NCBI RefSeq assembly: GCF_001680005.1
Contig: NC_033562.1
Span: 806,001-870,000, forward strand
Direction of reading: 5' to 3'
DNA length: 64,000 nucleotides
Origin: Plasmodium coatneyi
Lineage: Eukaryota; Apicomplexa; Aconoidasida; Haemosporida; Plasmodiidae
In this document: piece after piece, positions 32,459 through 42,900 of the stretch
Layout of the letters: each line of letters starts with the position of its first letter
Position numbering within the stretch: position 1 is the stretch's first letter
Notes under the pieces: model-generated
Seen by the model: only the letters and a program-made list of their open reading frames with translations
Told to the model about the DNA's origin: nothing
The model's database searches: none
Translations under genes and position numbers: made by a program

Positions 32459-34396
32459 TCACAACCTGCGGGGAACCTTAAAGGACGAAAACACGGGCGT
32501 CTTTTTCACACTAGTGAGGAGCGAAAAGGAATTCCTCATTTTCCCGATCTTGGGGGTCCGCTCCTCCAGCCTGTTCTCCATCAGTTCCTCTCTTCTCTCC
32601 AGCTCCTTCATAACTTCAGTGATGCCCTTGTCTCGAATATCCTTGGAAATTATAGATGATGCCCTCTGGAAGGGAACAAACCCTTTAATCTTTTTGTTGG
32701 TTAGTTTATAGTGACTTAGCCCACGTTCATTTTCCGAGTCGGAGTAATCACTTAGCTTGTGCTTCTTTTCGTGGAGGTTGCTCGTAATGGAGGTCACGTG
32801 GTTGTCACTGGTTCTGTTGTATTTGGACTGGATGTTCCAGTGAGCATCCTGATACAATTTAATGACTTGCTCGATTTTGTCCCTCGAGCCTTTCACGTCA
32901 GAGCAGTACGAGCAGCAGTAGTCATCGTCGCCATTACCGCTAATACCCTTGGGGGGAGGGAGCTCGCCGAAGTGCGCCAAAATCTGCGAACGCACGCATT
33001 TCTCCTGGACACACAAGTTGTGCATGCACTCGAGGTTGTATATTTCCTTCTCGAACTTCTTCTGTATGGTGAGGTCCTGCTGGTCCAAGTTGGAATATCT
33101 GCTTCGAATGATGTAGGACAGTTTCTCTACATCTTCCTTGGAGTAGTAAAGGTAACAAAAGGAAACGTTTCCGTTTCTGCCAGAGCGCCCACACTCTTGG
33201 TAATAATTTTCTATCGACTTGGGTAAATTAAAATGAATAATAAAGGACACATCCTTCCTGTCGATACCCATTCCAAACGCTATGGTGGCCACTAAAATTT
33301 TAGCCTTTCCGTTGATCCACTTTTCTTGTATTCTCTTCCTTGCGCTAGTGGTCAACCCGGCATGATAACTCAGTGCTTGAATACCCTGCTCTCTTAAGTA
33401 CTTGGAAATTTCATCGCACGTGTTTCGTTTAAAACAGTATATAATACCTATCTTGTCCACATTTCTCTTCTCCTGGATGATGTGAAAAATGCTTCTTTTC
33501 TTTTCTGTGTGGATTAGGTCGCTGTATATGATGACGTACTTCAGGTTGGGTCTGTTGAACGAGGTTCGTACGATTCGCAGGGAGTTTAAGGTGTCATCCT
33601 GGGGGTCCCTACATATATCAATCTGCTTATCGGTAGCCAGTCCATTCGGCTGCTCCTGCTGCTGCTTCGCCTGATCGTGCCCATTTTCGAGCGTCCATTT
33701 GCTGACAGCCCCCTCCACGCGGTGTACGTCCATGTTCAAGTTCAAAATGATGTCCTTCTCTACGCACTTGGTGGCGGTGGCCGTGCAGGTGTATACGCGC
33801 ACATAGGGACACACCTGCAGCACTTTGCTTAAATTCCGATAACTTTTCCTAAAGTCGCACCCCCAGGTGCTTATGCAGTGTACCTCGTCAATAGATATCA
33901 AAGCAATCTTCTCATTCATGTAAAGCTCCTTCAGCAGAATAATAAAATACTCACTAGTGGCTGTTTCAGGGGTTACATACAAAACGTTTATATCGCAATC
34001 ATTGTAGTTTTTAAGAAGATTCAAGATTTTCTCATTTTCCTTCTTATTGAGTGAGCTATTGATCGTTTCTGCAACAATATTTTTTCTCTTCAGTGACTTT
34101 GTTTGGTCATACATAAGGGAGATTAACGGACTGATAACGATACTGATTCCTCCGATGAGCAGTGGGGTTACTTGGTAGATGAGTGATTTCCCTCCTCCTG
34201 TTGGCATAATGTTTAGGACATGCTCGAAATTTTTAATTGCGTTTAGACACTCCACTTGCTTTTCCTTAAAGTCTGTAATGCCAAAGTGCTCCTGCAGGAT
34301 GCCCCTCGCCTTGTCGATGTCTATTTTGCCGTACTTGCTTTTGTACCTGTTTAGCAGGTCGGGCGGGGGACACACATTCACTTCGCCTTCCTCCAT
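32459..34396 (-). CDS. RECQ: RecQ-family ATP-dependent DNA helicase
   Basis: A single exon of 645 residues. RecQ helicases unwind 3'-tailed duplexes, forks and G-quadruplexes in the nucleus and limit aberrant recombination. Motifs in order: motif 0 (FGITDFKEKQ, about residues 38-47), Walker A MPTGGGKS (64-71), motif II DEVH (170-173) with the aromatic-rich loop CISTWGCDFR, motif III TATAT (206-209), then IAFGMGIDRKDVSFIIHFN and YYQECGRSGRNG (motifs V and VI). A zinc-binding region follows with spaced cysteines (ECMHNLCVQEKC and YCCSYC). The canonical DEAH is DEVH here. There is no HRDC domain, and the C-terminus is a polar Lys/Glu tail. From memory this is one of two P. falciparum RecQ genes (the shorter, studied in antigenic-variation stability). 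The ATG at 34396 is the first in the frame after a stop. Confidence 0.95.
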   Translation of the reverse strand: MEEGEVNVCPPPDLLNRYKSKYGKIDIDKARGILQEHFGITDFKEKQVECLNAIKNFEHVLNIMPTGGGKSLIYQVTPLLIGGISIVISPLISLMYDQTKSLKRKNIVAETINSSLNKKENEKILNLLKNYNDCDINVLYVTPETATSEYFIILLKELYMNEKIALISIDEVHCISTWGCDFRKSYRNLSKVLQVCPYVRVYTCTATATKCVEKDIILNLNMDVHRVEGAVSKWTLENGHDQAKQQQEQPNGLATDKQIDICRDPQDDTLNSLRIVRTSFNRPNLKYVIIYSDLIHTEKKRSIFHIIQEKRNVDKIGIIYCFKRNTCDEISKYLREQGIQALSYHAGLTTSARKRIQEKWINGKAKILVATIAFGMGIDRKDVSFIIHFNLPKSIENYYQECGRSGRNGNVSFCYLYYSKEDVEKLSYIIRSRYSNLDQQDLTIQKKFEKEIYNLECMHNLCVQEKCVRSQILAHFGELPPPKGISGNGDDDYCCSYCSDVKGSRDKIEQVIKLYQDAHWNIQSKYNRTSDNHVTSITSNLHEKKHKLSDYSDSENERGLSHYKLTNKKIKGFVPFQRASSIISKDIRDKGITEVMKELERREELMENRLEERTPKIGKMRNSFSLLTSVKKTPVFSSFKVPRRL

Positions 34397-36536
34397 TTTG
34401 TTCGTACGCAGCGATGTAAGGGGCCTGCTAACTGGCTTTTTTTAGCCGTGCTGTGGTGGCGTTTGGCTTGGCCACCCAAATGAAAAATAATTATCCTCAA
34501 TGCGTTCAGCGTCTGAATTCTCCGCGCCTGCATTCGCCGAAGGAACGCTTCTGCCGACTCAAGTCCCTTTTCCACGAAAGCACGCTCAAGCAATACAAAT
34601 TTATTATCCTCCAATCGAACGGCCCACTAGCGTGAAAACCATCTAACTTGACCCGGCGGAAAAAACAAAACACACACACACGCGTGTACGTACACGTACA
34701 AGTAAGAGAAGCTGTGCGCTCGCAAATGTGCGTGCATGTGTGCATACCTTTCATACAAGACTTTTCGCGCTCATCCCTGCGCGCAACAAATATGAAGACG
34801 GCTTCTCCCAGTTGCACAAGTGTTCCTTGAAATGGGGATCAATGTAATTTAGATGCGGAAGAACGGGGGGGAGGAGAGAGGGGAAATGTTTTCCAAAACC
34901 TCTTCTTAGAATTGTTTTTTTTTGGGCGACTACTTTGGTCGTTCTGTTGGCAGGTCAACTGACCGCTTTTTTGGCACTTTTTTTTTTTGCCACTTTAGGG
35001 CAATTTTTATGCCGTTCTGTTTCCTCCTTTTTTTCGCTTCCCCTTTTTTTGGGTTTATGTTTTTCCACGAATGCTCAGCACGCATAAACAGACGGTTGAG
35101 TAAGCCCCTATTGGAAAGCCTCGCACTCTGTTGTGTACGCGTGCGTACGCGCATGCACACTACTGACAGGTACACTGACCACTGTTAAACACACACTAAA
35201 GGGGGGAGGAAGAAATTCAATGAACACATGTGCAAGCCTCCGTTAGGTGGTGGGAATTCCATATGTGAAAAAAAAAAAAATTACGGCGAAGAGTGGAGTT
35301 CCCCTTTTTCCCTGCCTGTGTCATTGTCATGCTCCGGGGCACCACTGGGGTGGGGGCCTCTTAGTACAAGATACAATATGCAGTGTAGCGTACCATTTTG
35401 TTTTTCCATTTTATTTTCCCTCCGTTGATGTTCCCTTTTTTATGTCACCTCACGGAGGGGTGCGAGTTCCGAGGGGCGACCGAAAATGTAGACTGTTCCA
35501 TATACACACACCACGTGATTCCGCAAGTGCGTCGCGGCTGCCCTTTTAAGCGCGACAAGAAAGACACCATTATGGTCATGATAGCGGTCATAAGGGTCAA
35601 CACTGTTGCCCCTTTTTCCGTGAAACAATGTAGTGCACTATAAGGGATCACACGGAAAGTCGGAACATGTGCAGTTGGAAACTTTTTTTTTTTTTTACAA
35701 CTGTGCGGGCTGTCCCCCCCCTTTGGGTATATTGCTAAACCTTTGCCCACTTCCTTAAAAAAGACAATTTTGCGCTTTAAAAGGGGGACGAAAAAAAGAA
35801 CAAGAGTTGATGTACATTTCATTTCTTTTCCCTTTGTGATGAAGTGGTGCGTTTTTTTTTTCGTTCAGTATAACTATTCATTGATGGTAAAAATTGCGAG
35901 ATATGGTTAAGTTAAAAAAAAAAAAAAAAAAGTTCTCCTTACGGCAGATGGAACGGACTAACATGTGTGTCCACGGGAAACAGCACAACACAAAGTGGAT
36001 GGACGCACAAATGTAGAAAGACACAATGGTAGACAATACAACAACAGGGGGAATGCAACTTAGATTAATCTTCCTCTTCACTTGCTGTTGCAGAAGGTCT
36101 TCATTCGCGCGTCTACCCCTGGCGTACTTATATTATCTGCAAAAAAAAAAAAAAAAAAAAACGCATTCGGGCAGAAACCCAAAAGGGGAAAATGTAGTAA
36201 TGTGCAGTCAAAGAGTTGTTCCGTCCATAGTGTGCGAGTCTCTACTTCAAACGGCAAACATTTTGTACCTTCCCCTAACCCTTATTTGCGCCCTTTCTCA
36301 TTTCCCACATTTGTCATTTTCCTCCTTCCATTCCCCCTCTTATCGGAAAAAAAAAAAAAAAGAAAAAGAAAAAAATCCACTTTACAATGTGGAAGTGTTC
36401 ACATCAGAAACGTTCCCTGTGACACTGCCAACATTGTGGACCCTCGATCGGGCTAAGCATAACGGGATGGGTATCCAAACCACTTGAATCGATAAATGGA
36501 ATAGACAGCCACATCCGAAATGCCTTCCACGTGGAG

Positions 36537-36567
<31 letters not shown>

Positions 36568-36646
36568 GCTAGCCAGTTTTGTCCCTTTGTGAAGAATGTT
36601 ACACCAATGTAACAAAACCGGCTAGCTATTTTTTTTTTTTTTTTTT
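36537..36646. repeat. long inverted repeat flanked by A29 and T18
   Basis: Arms 36561-36582 and 36612-36633 match over 22 bases with one mismatch (AAAAATAGCTAGCC then AGTTTTGT, against CGGTTTTGT on the complement). The arms extend into an A run on one side (36537-36565) and a T run on the other (36629-36646), so about 39 bases per arm could pair. The 29-base loop contains a second small hairpin (GTTACA CCAA TGTAAC). Confidence 0.9.
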
Positions 36647-38233
36647 CTTTTTTTTCTTTCGTACTGTAAATGAGACCTGCGAGGGAAAACCCCTACATGG
36701 GCCATTTTACATTTGTAACAAAATCCCGAATGCAGAAATATCACTATGAAGAGCGAGAGGAATTAAAATTTTAATCACTTGCTCCCGTTGGGTGAATAAA
36801 AATTATTAATCGTCGCGTCATTGCATAGCGATATTTCCCCCTTTCCCATCCATGTGCATATTATGTACACGTAGGACTGACCCTGTCATGTGCATCAACT
36901 TGCTAGCTATTTAGAATAAGTTTGCTTCTTTTTGGAATGCTCTTTTTTTTGGAAGGCAAAACGAATTTTGATTACAATTCTACGGATAGAACTGCATCAC
37001 ATCCTTGGTAACTCTCTATCTTATTCATGTCTGTAATGAAACAACCTGTCATTGTATTCACGCAGAGTTAACTGCACCATGAAGTGGCACATTCTTCCCC
37101 TCCCCCTAAAAAGGGTACAGCTATTTAAAAAATGGCCATACACCTTTCCGGGGGGAGGGAAAGAATGCAGATAGATTCCAGCCATAATTAAGGGGAAGCA
37201 ACTGTGCGAATTAGATTCGACGGAGGTTTCCCCTTCTTGCTTCGAACAAAGCATAGACGGGGAGCAGTCGTTCGGGGGAGGTGGCAAATTTGTCTGTTCA
37301 CACCTGGCAGTGCATACACACATACATACACACACAAGCACCGTACTGGACTGGACTTCCCACTATGCATTTGTTCTCCGCGTGTGGTTTTGTTTTTTCG
37401 CCCTACCTCTTATTAGTTCGTTTTGTTAAATTATATTATTCTTATTTTATTTCTTCCCCACTCTTTCTTATACTACACATAACAACTGCTAAAGAACTCG
37501 CACGGTGTTCCCTCCCTACGTGCTTTTACACACAAGAGAGGGGCACCAACACGGGTTCTCTCACAACTGCTATGTGTAACATAAAAATGAGGGAGAAAAA
37601 AAAAAAAAAATAAAATAAACTAACAAAAAGAATTAACTAGAAATAAGGCGAAAAAGCAAAACAGTTATCTCCTGGCTGACTTGAGAGATAAAAATAGCGC
37701 AATGTTGAGTAGACTGATTGAAGTATATGGACCTTTCTGTTTCTTTTTGGATGAGAAAGAAAAAAGGCAGAGGCCGGATGGGCCGCAGGAAAAGGGCAAA
37801 GATACATGGAAGGAGAAATGGCCTATACAAAGAAGAACAAGTGGAAGAGGAAAGAAAGGGAAAAAAAAGAACAGACGTCAGTACGGAAAAATATACCTTA
37901 CTTAATCCATTCCTCTTCTTCCCTTTTATTCCCTCTTCCACTTGTGCTTCCTTGTGTAGGTTACACCTCTCTAACCACTTCTCTGCCCTTTTCTACGTTA
38001 CTGCATTTTTCCGCTCCCTTCCAAACACAGAAAGATTAAGAGCTTCAAATGGGAGCGCGTCCTTTGGAGAACTTCCGCCCTAATCCAATATACGACCTCA
38101 CTTTCGTGTTTAACTGCTATGAAAAAAAAATATAAAAGACGAGGAGTCAAACCATATGCTATCGTTCTCTGTCCCCTTCCTTTTTCATTATCGCAGTTAA
38201 CCAGTTACTTATGAGCAAACAATCAGGCACTTC

Positions 38234-38246
38234 TAGGGTTCAGGGT
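38234..38246 (-). other. telomere-repeat complement, possible telomerase RNA template (speculative)
   Basis: On the minus strand the sequence reads ACCCTGAACCCTA, an exact 13-base match to the complement of nearly two Plasmodium telomere units (GGGTTYA). It is the longest such match I found in the window and sits in a gene-free gap. A minus-strand RNA would have the polarity needed to template G-rich repeats. The identity is conjecture. Confidence 0.25.
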
Positions 38247-38469
38247 GAGAATTGCTTCCCATGCAGGTTCGGGATTTGTACATTCATTTTTTCTTTTTTC
38301 TTTTTTTTTTTCTTCTTTTTCTTTTTTAAAAGGTGTACATGAGTTTATCTATCTGTGTAGATACTCACAGGTGGGGATACTCTGCCCATAATAGTACACC
38401 TTTCCCAAAAAAAAAAAAAAAAAAAAAAAAAATTCAAGAAAAATAGAATAACATCCTTTGATATAAACA

Positions 38470-38508
<39 letters not shown>

Positions 38509-39811
38509 TGGGATCCTAGATGATTCTTATGACTATGTGTAACTCTCTGGCATAAACAAGTGCAACAAACGGATGGTGTAAAGGTGTAACGATGTGGTGG
38601 TTACGGGGGAAATGCTAAATTTCCCGCAGGTGTTCCGCAAAATTGGTAAGCCCGACCGAAAAAAAAAACAGCTGTGCGTGGGTACTGAAGCGCGACACAG
38701 AAGAACAAACAGATCATGCAATAAACGGGTAACTCATCGAAATATGTACCCCTCGCAGAAGGTAGGAAAAACGAATGGTGGTGGTCGGGGGAATAACAAA
38801 ATGAAGGGAAACATAAAAAAGGAAAGAAACAACAAATGGAAAAAAACAACAAAATGGTGGAAAAAACACGTGTGACAATTCTGATCAAGAAAAACGAAAC
38901 GACTTTGCGGAAACAAAAGGTGTTTAAAAAAAAAAAAATGGCTCTCGTGGTAAAACTCGGGAATGATGTGCGCGTGGTAACACATCAGGGCAGATAAGTA
39001 AACGTGAAAAATAAGAAAACTAACTGAAAAATTAAAAAAAGAAAAAAAAGTTTTAAAAATAAATTTATAAGATCCATTTAAATCACTACACGAATCTCCA
39101 CCCACCACCCATTGCGCTTTTTTTTTTTTTTTTTTTTTTAATTTATTTTTTTACGCATTTTCACTTCACGTTTTCGTGCGGCCAAAATTCGGTGAATTGT
39201 CCTCCAGTGGGGAAAAGGCAGCTTCGACGCCGCGAAGGAGTACAGGGGTGGCGCCACTGGGGAAAATAAATTAATAAAAAGAAAATACAAATAAAATAAT
39301 GTAAAATAAAACATAAACGGCGGTGCACACGGCTCACGTGCATACTGTATGCTTAACCCCTGATCGGCAGAATAATACATCATGGCTACATGCCTCAAGG
39401 GGAGATTTTTTCTTTTTTTTTTTTTTTTTTAAGTGCTCAGGGGGAATGCACGCCGTGGGGCACGGGAAAATACGGGTAAACAAATAAGTACATATATTTT
39501 CCCGCAAGTACGTGTCATCCTTTTTTTTTTTTTTTTTTTTTTCTCCCCCACGGTTAGTTCATTCTCTCGCGTGGGACATCTCTGCGTTGGTAGCATCCCC
39601 TAGAGATATGCAACCAGCAGTAAGAAAAGTGGGAAGAGTAACCAAAGCGATCGTGGCGCAACACGCAGTGAGGAAATGATGCCAAGTCGGGGCTCGGCGT
39701 TCCAGCTGATTTACCCTTCCCCCTTGTGTGCAACTTGTGAGGAAGCCATTTTGAGTATCGTCACGAATGGGTGGTGTCACATAAGTCTGCCCCTTAAACG
39801 GGATGGCAACA

Positions 39812-39842
<31 letters not shown>

Positions 39843-39967
39843 TAAATGAATAAAATGGTTAGTTCTGGATGGAAAATGTGGGCGCCGCTGCGTTGACTGT
39901 TCTGCTACGGGCAGCTCACTCGTAGGAACCCCACTGCCTCCCCCTAACTGTATCATATCGGGGTGAT

Positions 39968-42900
39968 CTAAAATCCCTTGGGGTACACATCTCGGAAAAA
40001 CTTCATCTTTACAAACAAGTAGAAAAAGTAAAAGAATACCGAAAAGGTAACAATGACTAAAACAAAAAAATTGATGCATGCGATGATCGATATATCATTG
40101 AACGCATCTACCTCGAACATGTTTACGAAAAAGGTTGGGACGTATCTGATAAAATGATCGTAGAATGGGGAGGATCCCTCGTCCTTGGAGAACGATTTTA
40201 CGTATTCTATGTACGTGAATCTAGCGAAGTAGGCATAGAACCCATTGTTAAGCTTAGATGTAGAATCCCCCAACTGGTTAAGGAAAATGTTAAAGACTTG
40301 GATGGGGGTCGGTTCCTCGGGGCTGCTTCGCTGGTTAATTATGATGCTCGCTTTGATTCCGTTTTTCAGCTTCTGTATGGGCTTGACGTGTATGCGCGTG
40401 GTGAGCGCGGGATCGATCACCTGGGGGGAAGCAACGTGAGATGCAATGTGGCAAGCAAATGGAACGCAATGTGGGTAGATAATTTTGGGGCACTGAACAT
40501 GGGGTGCCAAATCGGACGCTTCACCACGCAAGGGGAAGATTATAAGATCCGCCCTACACTTTTGAAGACCTCCTTGAGGTACTCGGACATGGAGCCAAAC
40601 ACGTTGGTGTAGAACTTTTCCTTCTTCGATGCATCATCCTCGTCGTTGGAAAAGTCATTTTGAAAATGGTTGAAGATGCGCAGGCCGATTTTGATGCCCT
40701 TAAGTGGATGCAGGCAGTTGTTTAAAACACGCACATAGGGGTGCGGACACAGACACACGTATCTATTCTGAGCGAAGACACATTTCCCAGGTTCTTTGCA
40801 GTTTGATTCACCAGATAGGATGCACTCGTTGTTTTTTTCGCAGAGAGAACTCATCGGATTTCTTGAGTACCCCTCGATGCAGACGCACTTACCGTCAACA
40901 CACCTTTCGTTGAAATAGCAGAATCGTTTGTTTTGTTCACAAAAGGGGTAGACACAATTGTTGGGTTGCTCCTTTTGCTTGGTGCTCAGTACGTCGCAGA
41001 AGCAGAGGATTTTTCCCTTCATTTTGAAAGAGTGGTTCTCTGCGCAGGAGTTGGCATTCTGTTCATCACGTTGATCAAGGGGGTTGTGCCCATCATGGTT
41101 ACCATGCTTACCATGCTTATCATGCTTATCGTACCCACTGGTCATTTTACGATAAATCACAAAGTTTTGGTCGTGTCTTTTTATGAATGCCCCCGCTATG
41201 GTGCTATGCTCATTCTTCTTCACCTCGTTGTAGTCCCCGTAGCTGTACGAAATGACGCTAATGGGGATGTAGGGATTCCCAAGAATGAAGTACTCGTTTA
41301 AGATTTCCTCTTTTATGTCATATTCCTTATTTGTGGAGTGGTCCAAAATGTCTACCCTCTTTCTAAGCGGGAGAAGTAACAACAAGTTGTTCTTGCTGAC
41401 GTTCACCATGGTCCCACTTATTTTTGCTGTGACGATAAAGTTGTTCGTTTTATTTCCCGAAGATATGAAATGAGCAAAAGCATAGTTAATGCAAATTTTT
41501 GAGCTTTTCTTGAAAAAGCTCCTGTTTTTTAATATATTATTCAGCACCAGTGGGATGTCGTATTCGTTGCAATATTTTTTTGGCTTTATAAAGACTAGGG
41601 GGCTGATCACGTAGAATGTGTACTCTGGTGAGGTGGTCAAAAGATACAGATACGTTAGTATGATCCTAGACTTGTGAAACATGCACAAGTGGTTCTTCTC
41701 AAATGTCATGTCCTTGCAAATGTCTACTAACTTTTCACTTTGAAATTTCCTCGTTTTGTAGGATATTTCCAGGGGGTCATTAAAAAAATTGTAATTCTTC
41801 ATCTTTTCGTACAAGTTTTTTTTCTTTTTTTTTTTTTTGATTTTCTGCATAAATCTGTGGCGCAGCTGGAGGTACTCGCTCACCACGAATTCGCCCTTCG
41901 ACTTATTGATCATGCTTTCGTAGCACAGACAGCTGTTTTCCTGTGCGGCGAAGTGGTTCATCAGATCCTGGTTGTTCTTGAGCGCGTCGGACTGGCTCCC
42001 TTGGGGGGCTACCTCTCCTCCCAAGGTGTACTTTCCATCCAACCTGTACCTACCATCATCCGTGGCGTCCTTCCCATCCGAGCTGTACTTCTCATACAGG
42101 CTGTACCTATCGAAGAGGAGGACGCACTCCGGCTCGTACTGCGCAAAGGCATAAAGTTGCGTATTCCAGAAGGTGTAATATTTGGTAATATTATGGGGGT
42201 GATTCCTCAGGTAGACATTTTTAAATATTCTGTAAACATAAATGACCTTGTGTTTCCTATTTAATTCTCCGATGAAAAATATGACTGACGCCATATAGGA
42301 GACGATGAAGATGCTAAGAGAGTATCGATTGTCTGATCTTAAGGTCACGTGGAAGTCCCCGAAATGTCTGTTATCGAACCGGTTTAGGAAGGCAGCTATT
42401 GGGTCGATGACATCAATTCTGTTTGTAGGAGGAGGTTTCAAATATGCGTTCTGATCCTCGAAGGTGAGGTACGGTGCACTCCATTTGTGGGCGTCTTCTT
42501 CATCTTTTCTTGGGGGGACCACTTGAAGGGCCCTCTCCTCTGAGCAGAGGGTTCCCGATTTATCTCCGGATAGGTACGCCACGAGGATCGCGTGGTGTAT
42601 GTTCAGGTGGCGCAGCTCGTAAATCAGCTGAATGTATATGGAGTTCTCCTTGTCCAGGCAAAACATCTGTTCGGTGGAGAAGTAAGTGGTGGTGGTGACT
42701 TAGCGATGACGTGGAGGGAAGGGTCTCTCTTTGTGCGCTCTTCTATCCATCCCCCTCTGCACATACGTCGTTCCCAAAGTAAAGAATTATTATGAGGTAC
42801 TTGACCAACTGCTTGTCCTCATTGAACGGGATGAGGTTGTTCATTTCGTCCAGCGTCAGCTTCACCTGAGGGGCAGCGGTGAGGAAGAGACAGCACGGTG

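Larger units (their letters stand above)
34397..39967. other. 5.6 kb apparently non-coding gap (RecQ upstream / EGF-like gene downstream)
   Basis: The longest gap in the window, although both flanking genes are on the minus strand, so only one promoter is required. No frame shows domains or exon-like composition. Content: many A/T runs (35910-35929, 36141-36160, 36537-36565, 38406-38431, 38479-38506, 39118-39139, 39521-39542, 39811-39839), the inverted repeat at 36537-36646, and a telomere-repeat complement at 38234-38246. The stretch 38060-38260 is unusually complex for this region. A minus-strand non-coding RNA gene is plausible and is discussed in the findings. Confidence 0.5.

Noticed and set aside
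34506..34817. Possible upstream exons of RecQ
   Set aside because: No donor/acceptor pair keeps the frame into the helicase, and the helicase already starts shortly before motif 0 as in other RecQ proteins.
40154..40612. Open frames opposite the EGF-like gene
   Set aside because: Shadows of the real minus-strand exons. The same holds for plus-strand frames at 40933-42264 and 32759-33226.
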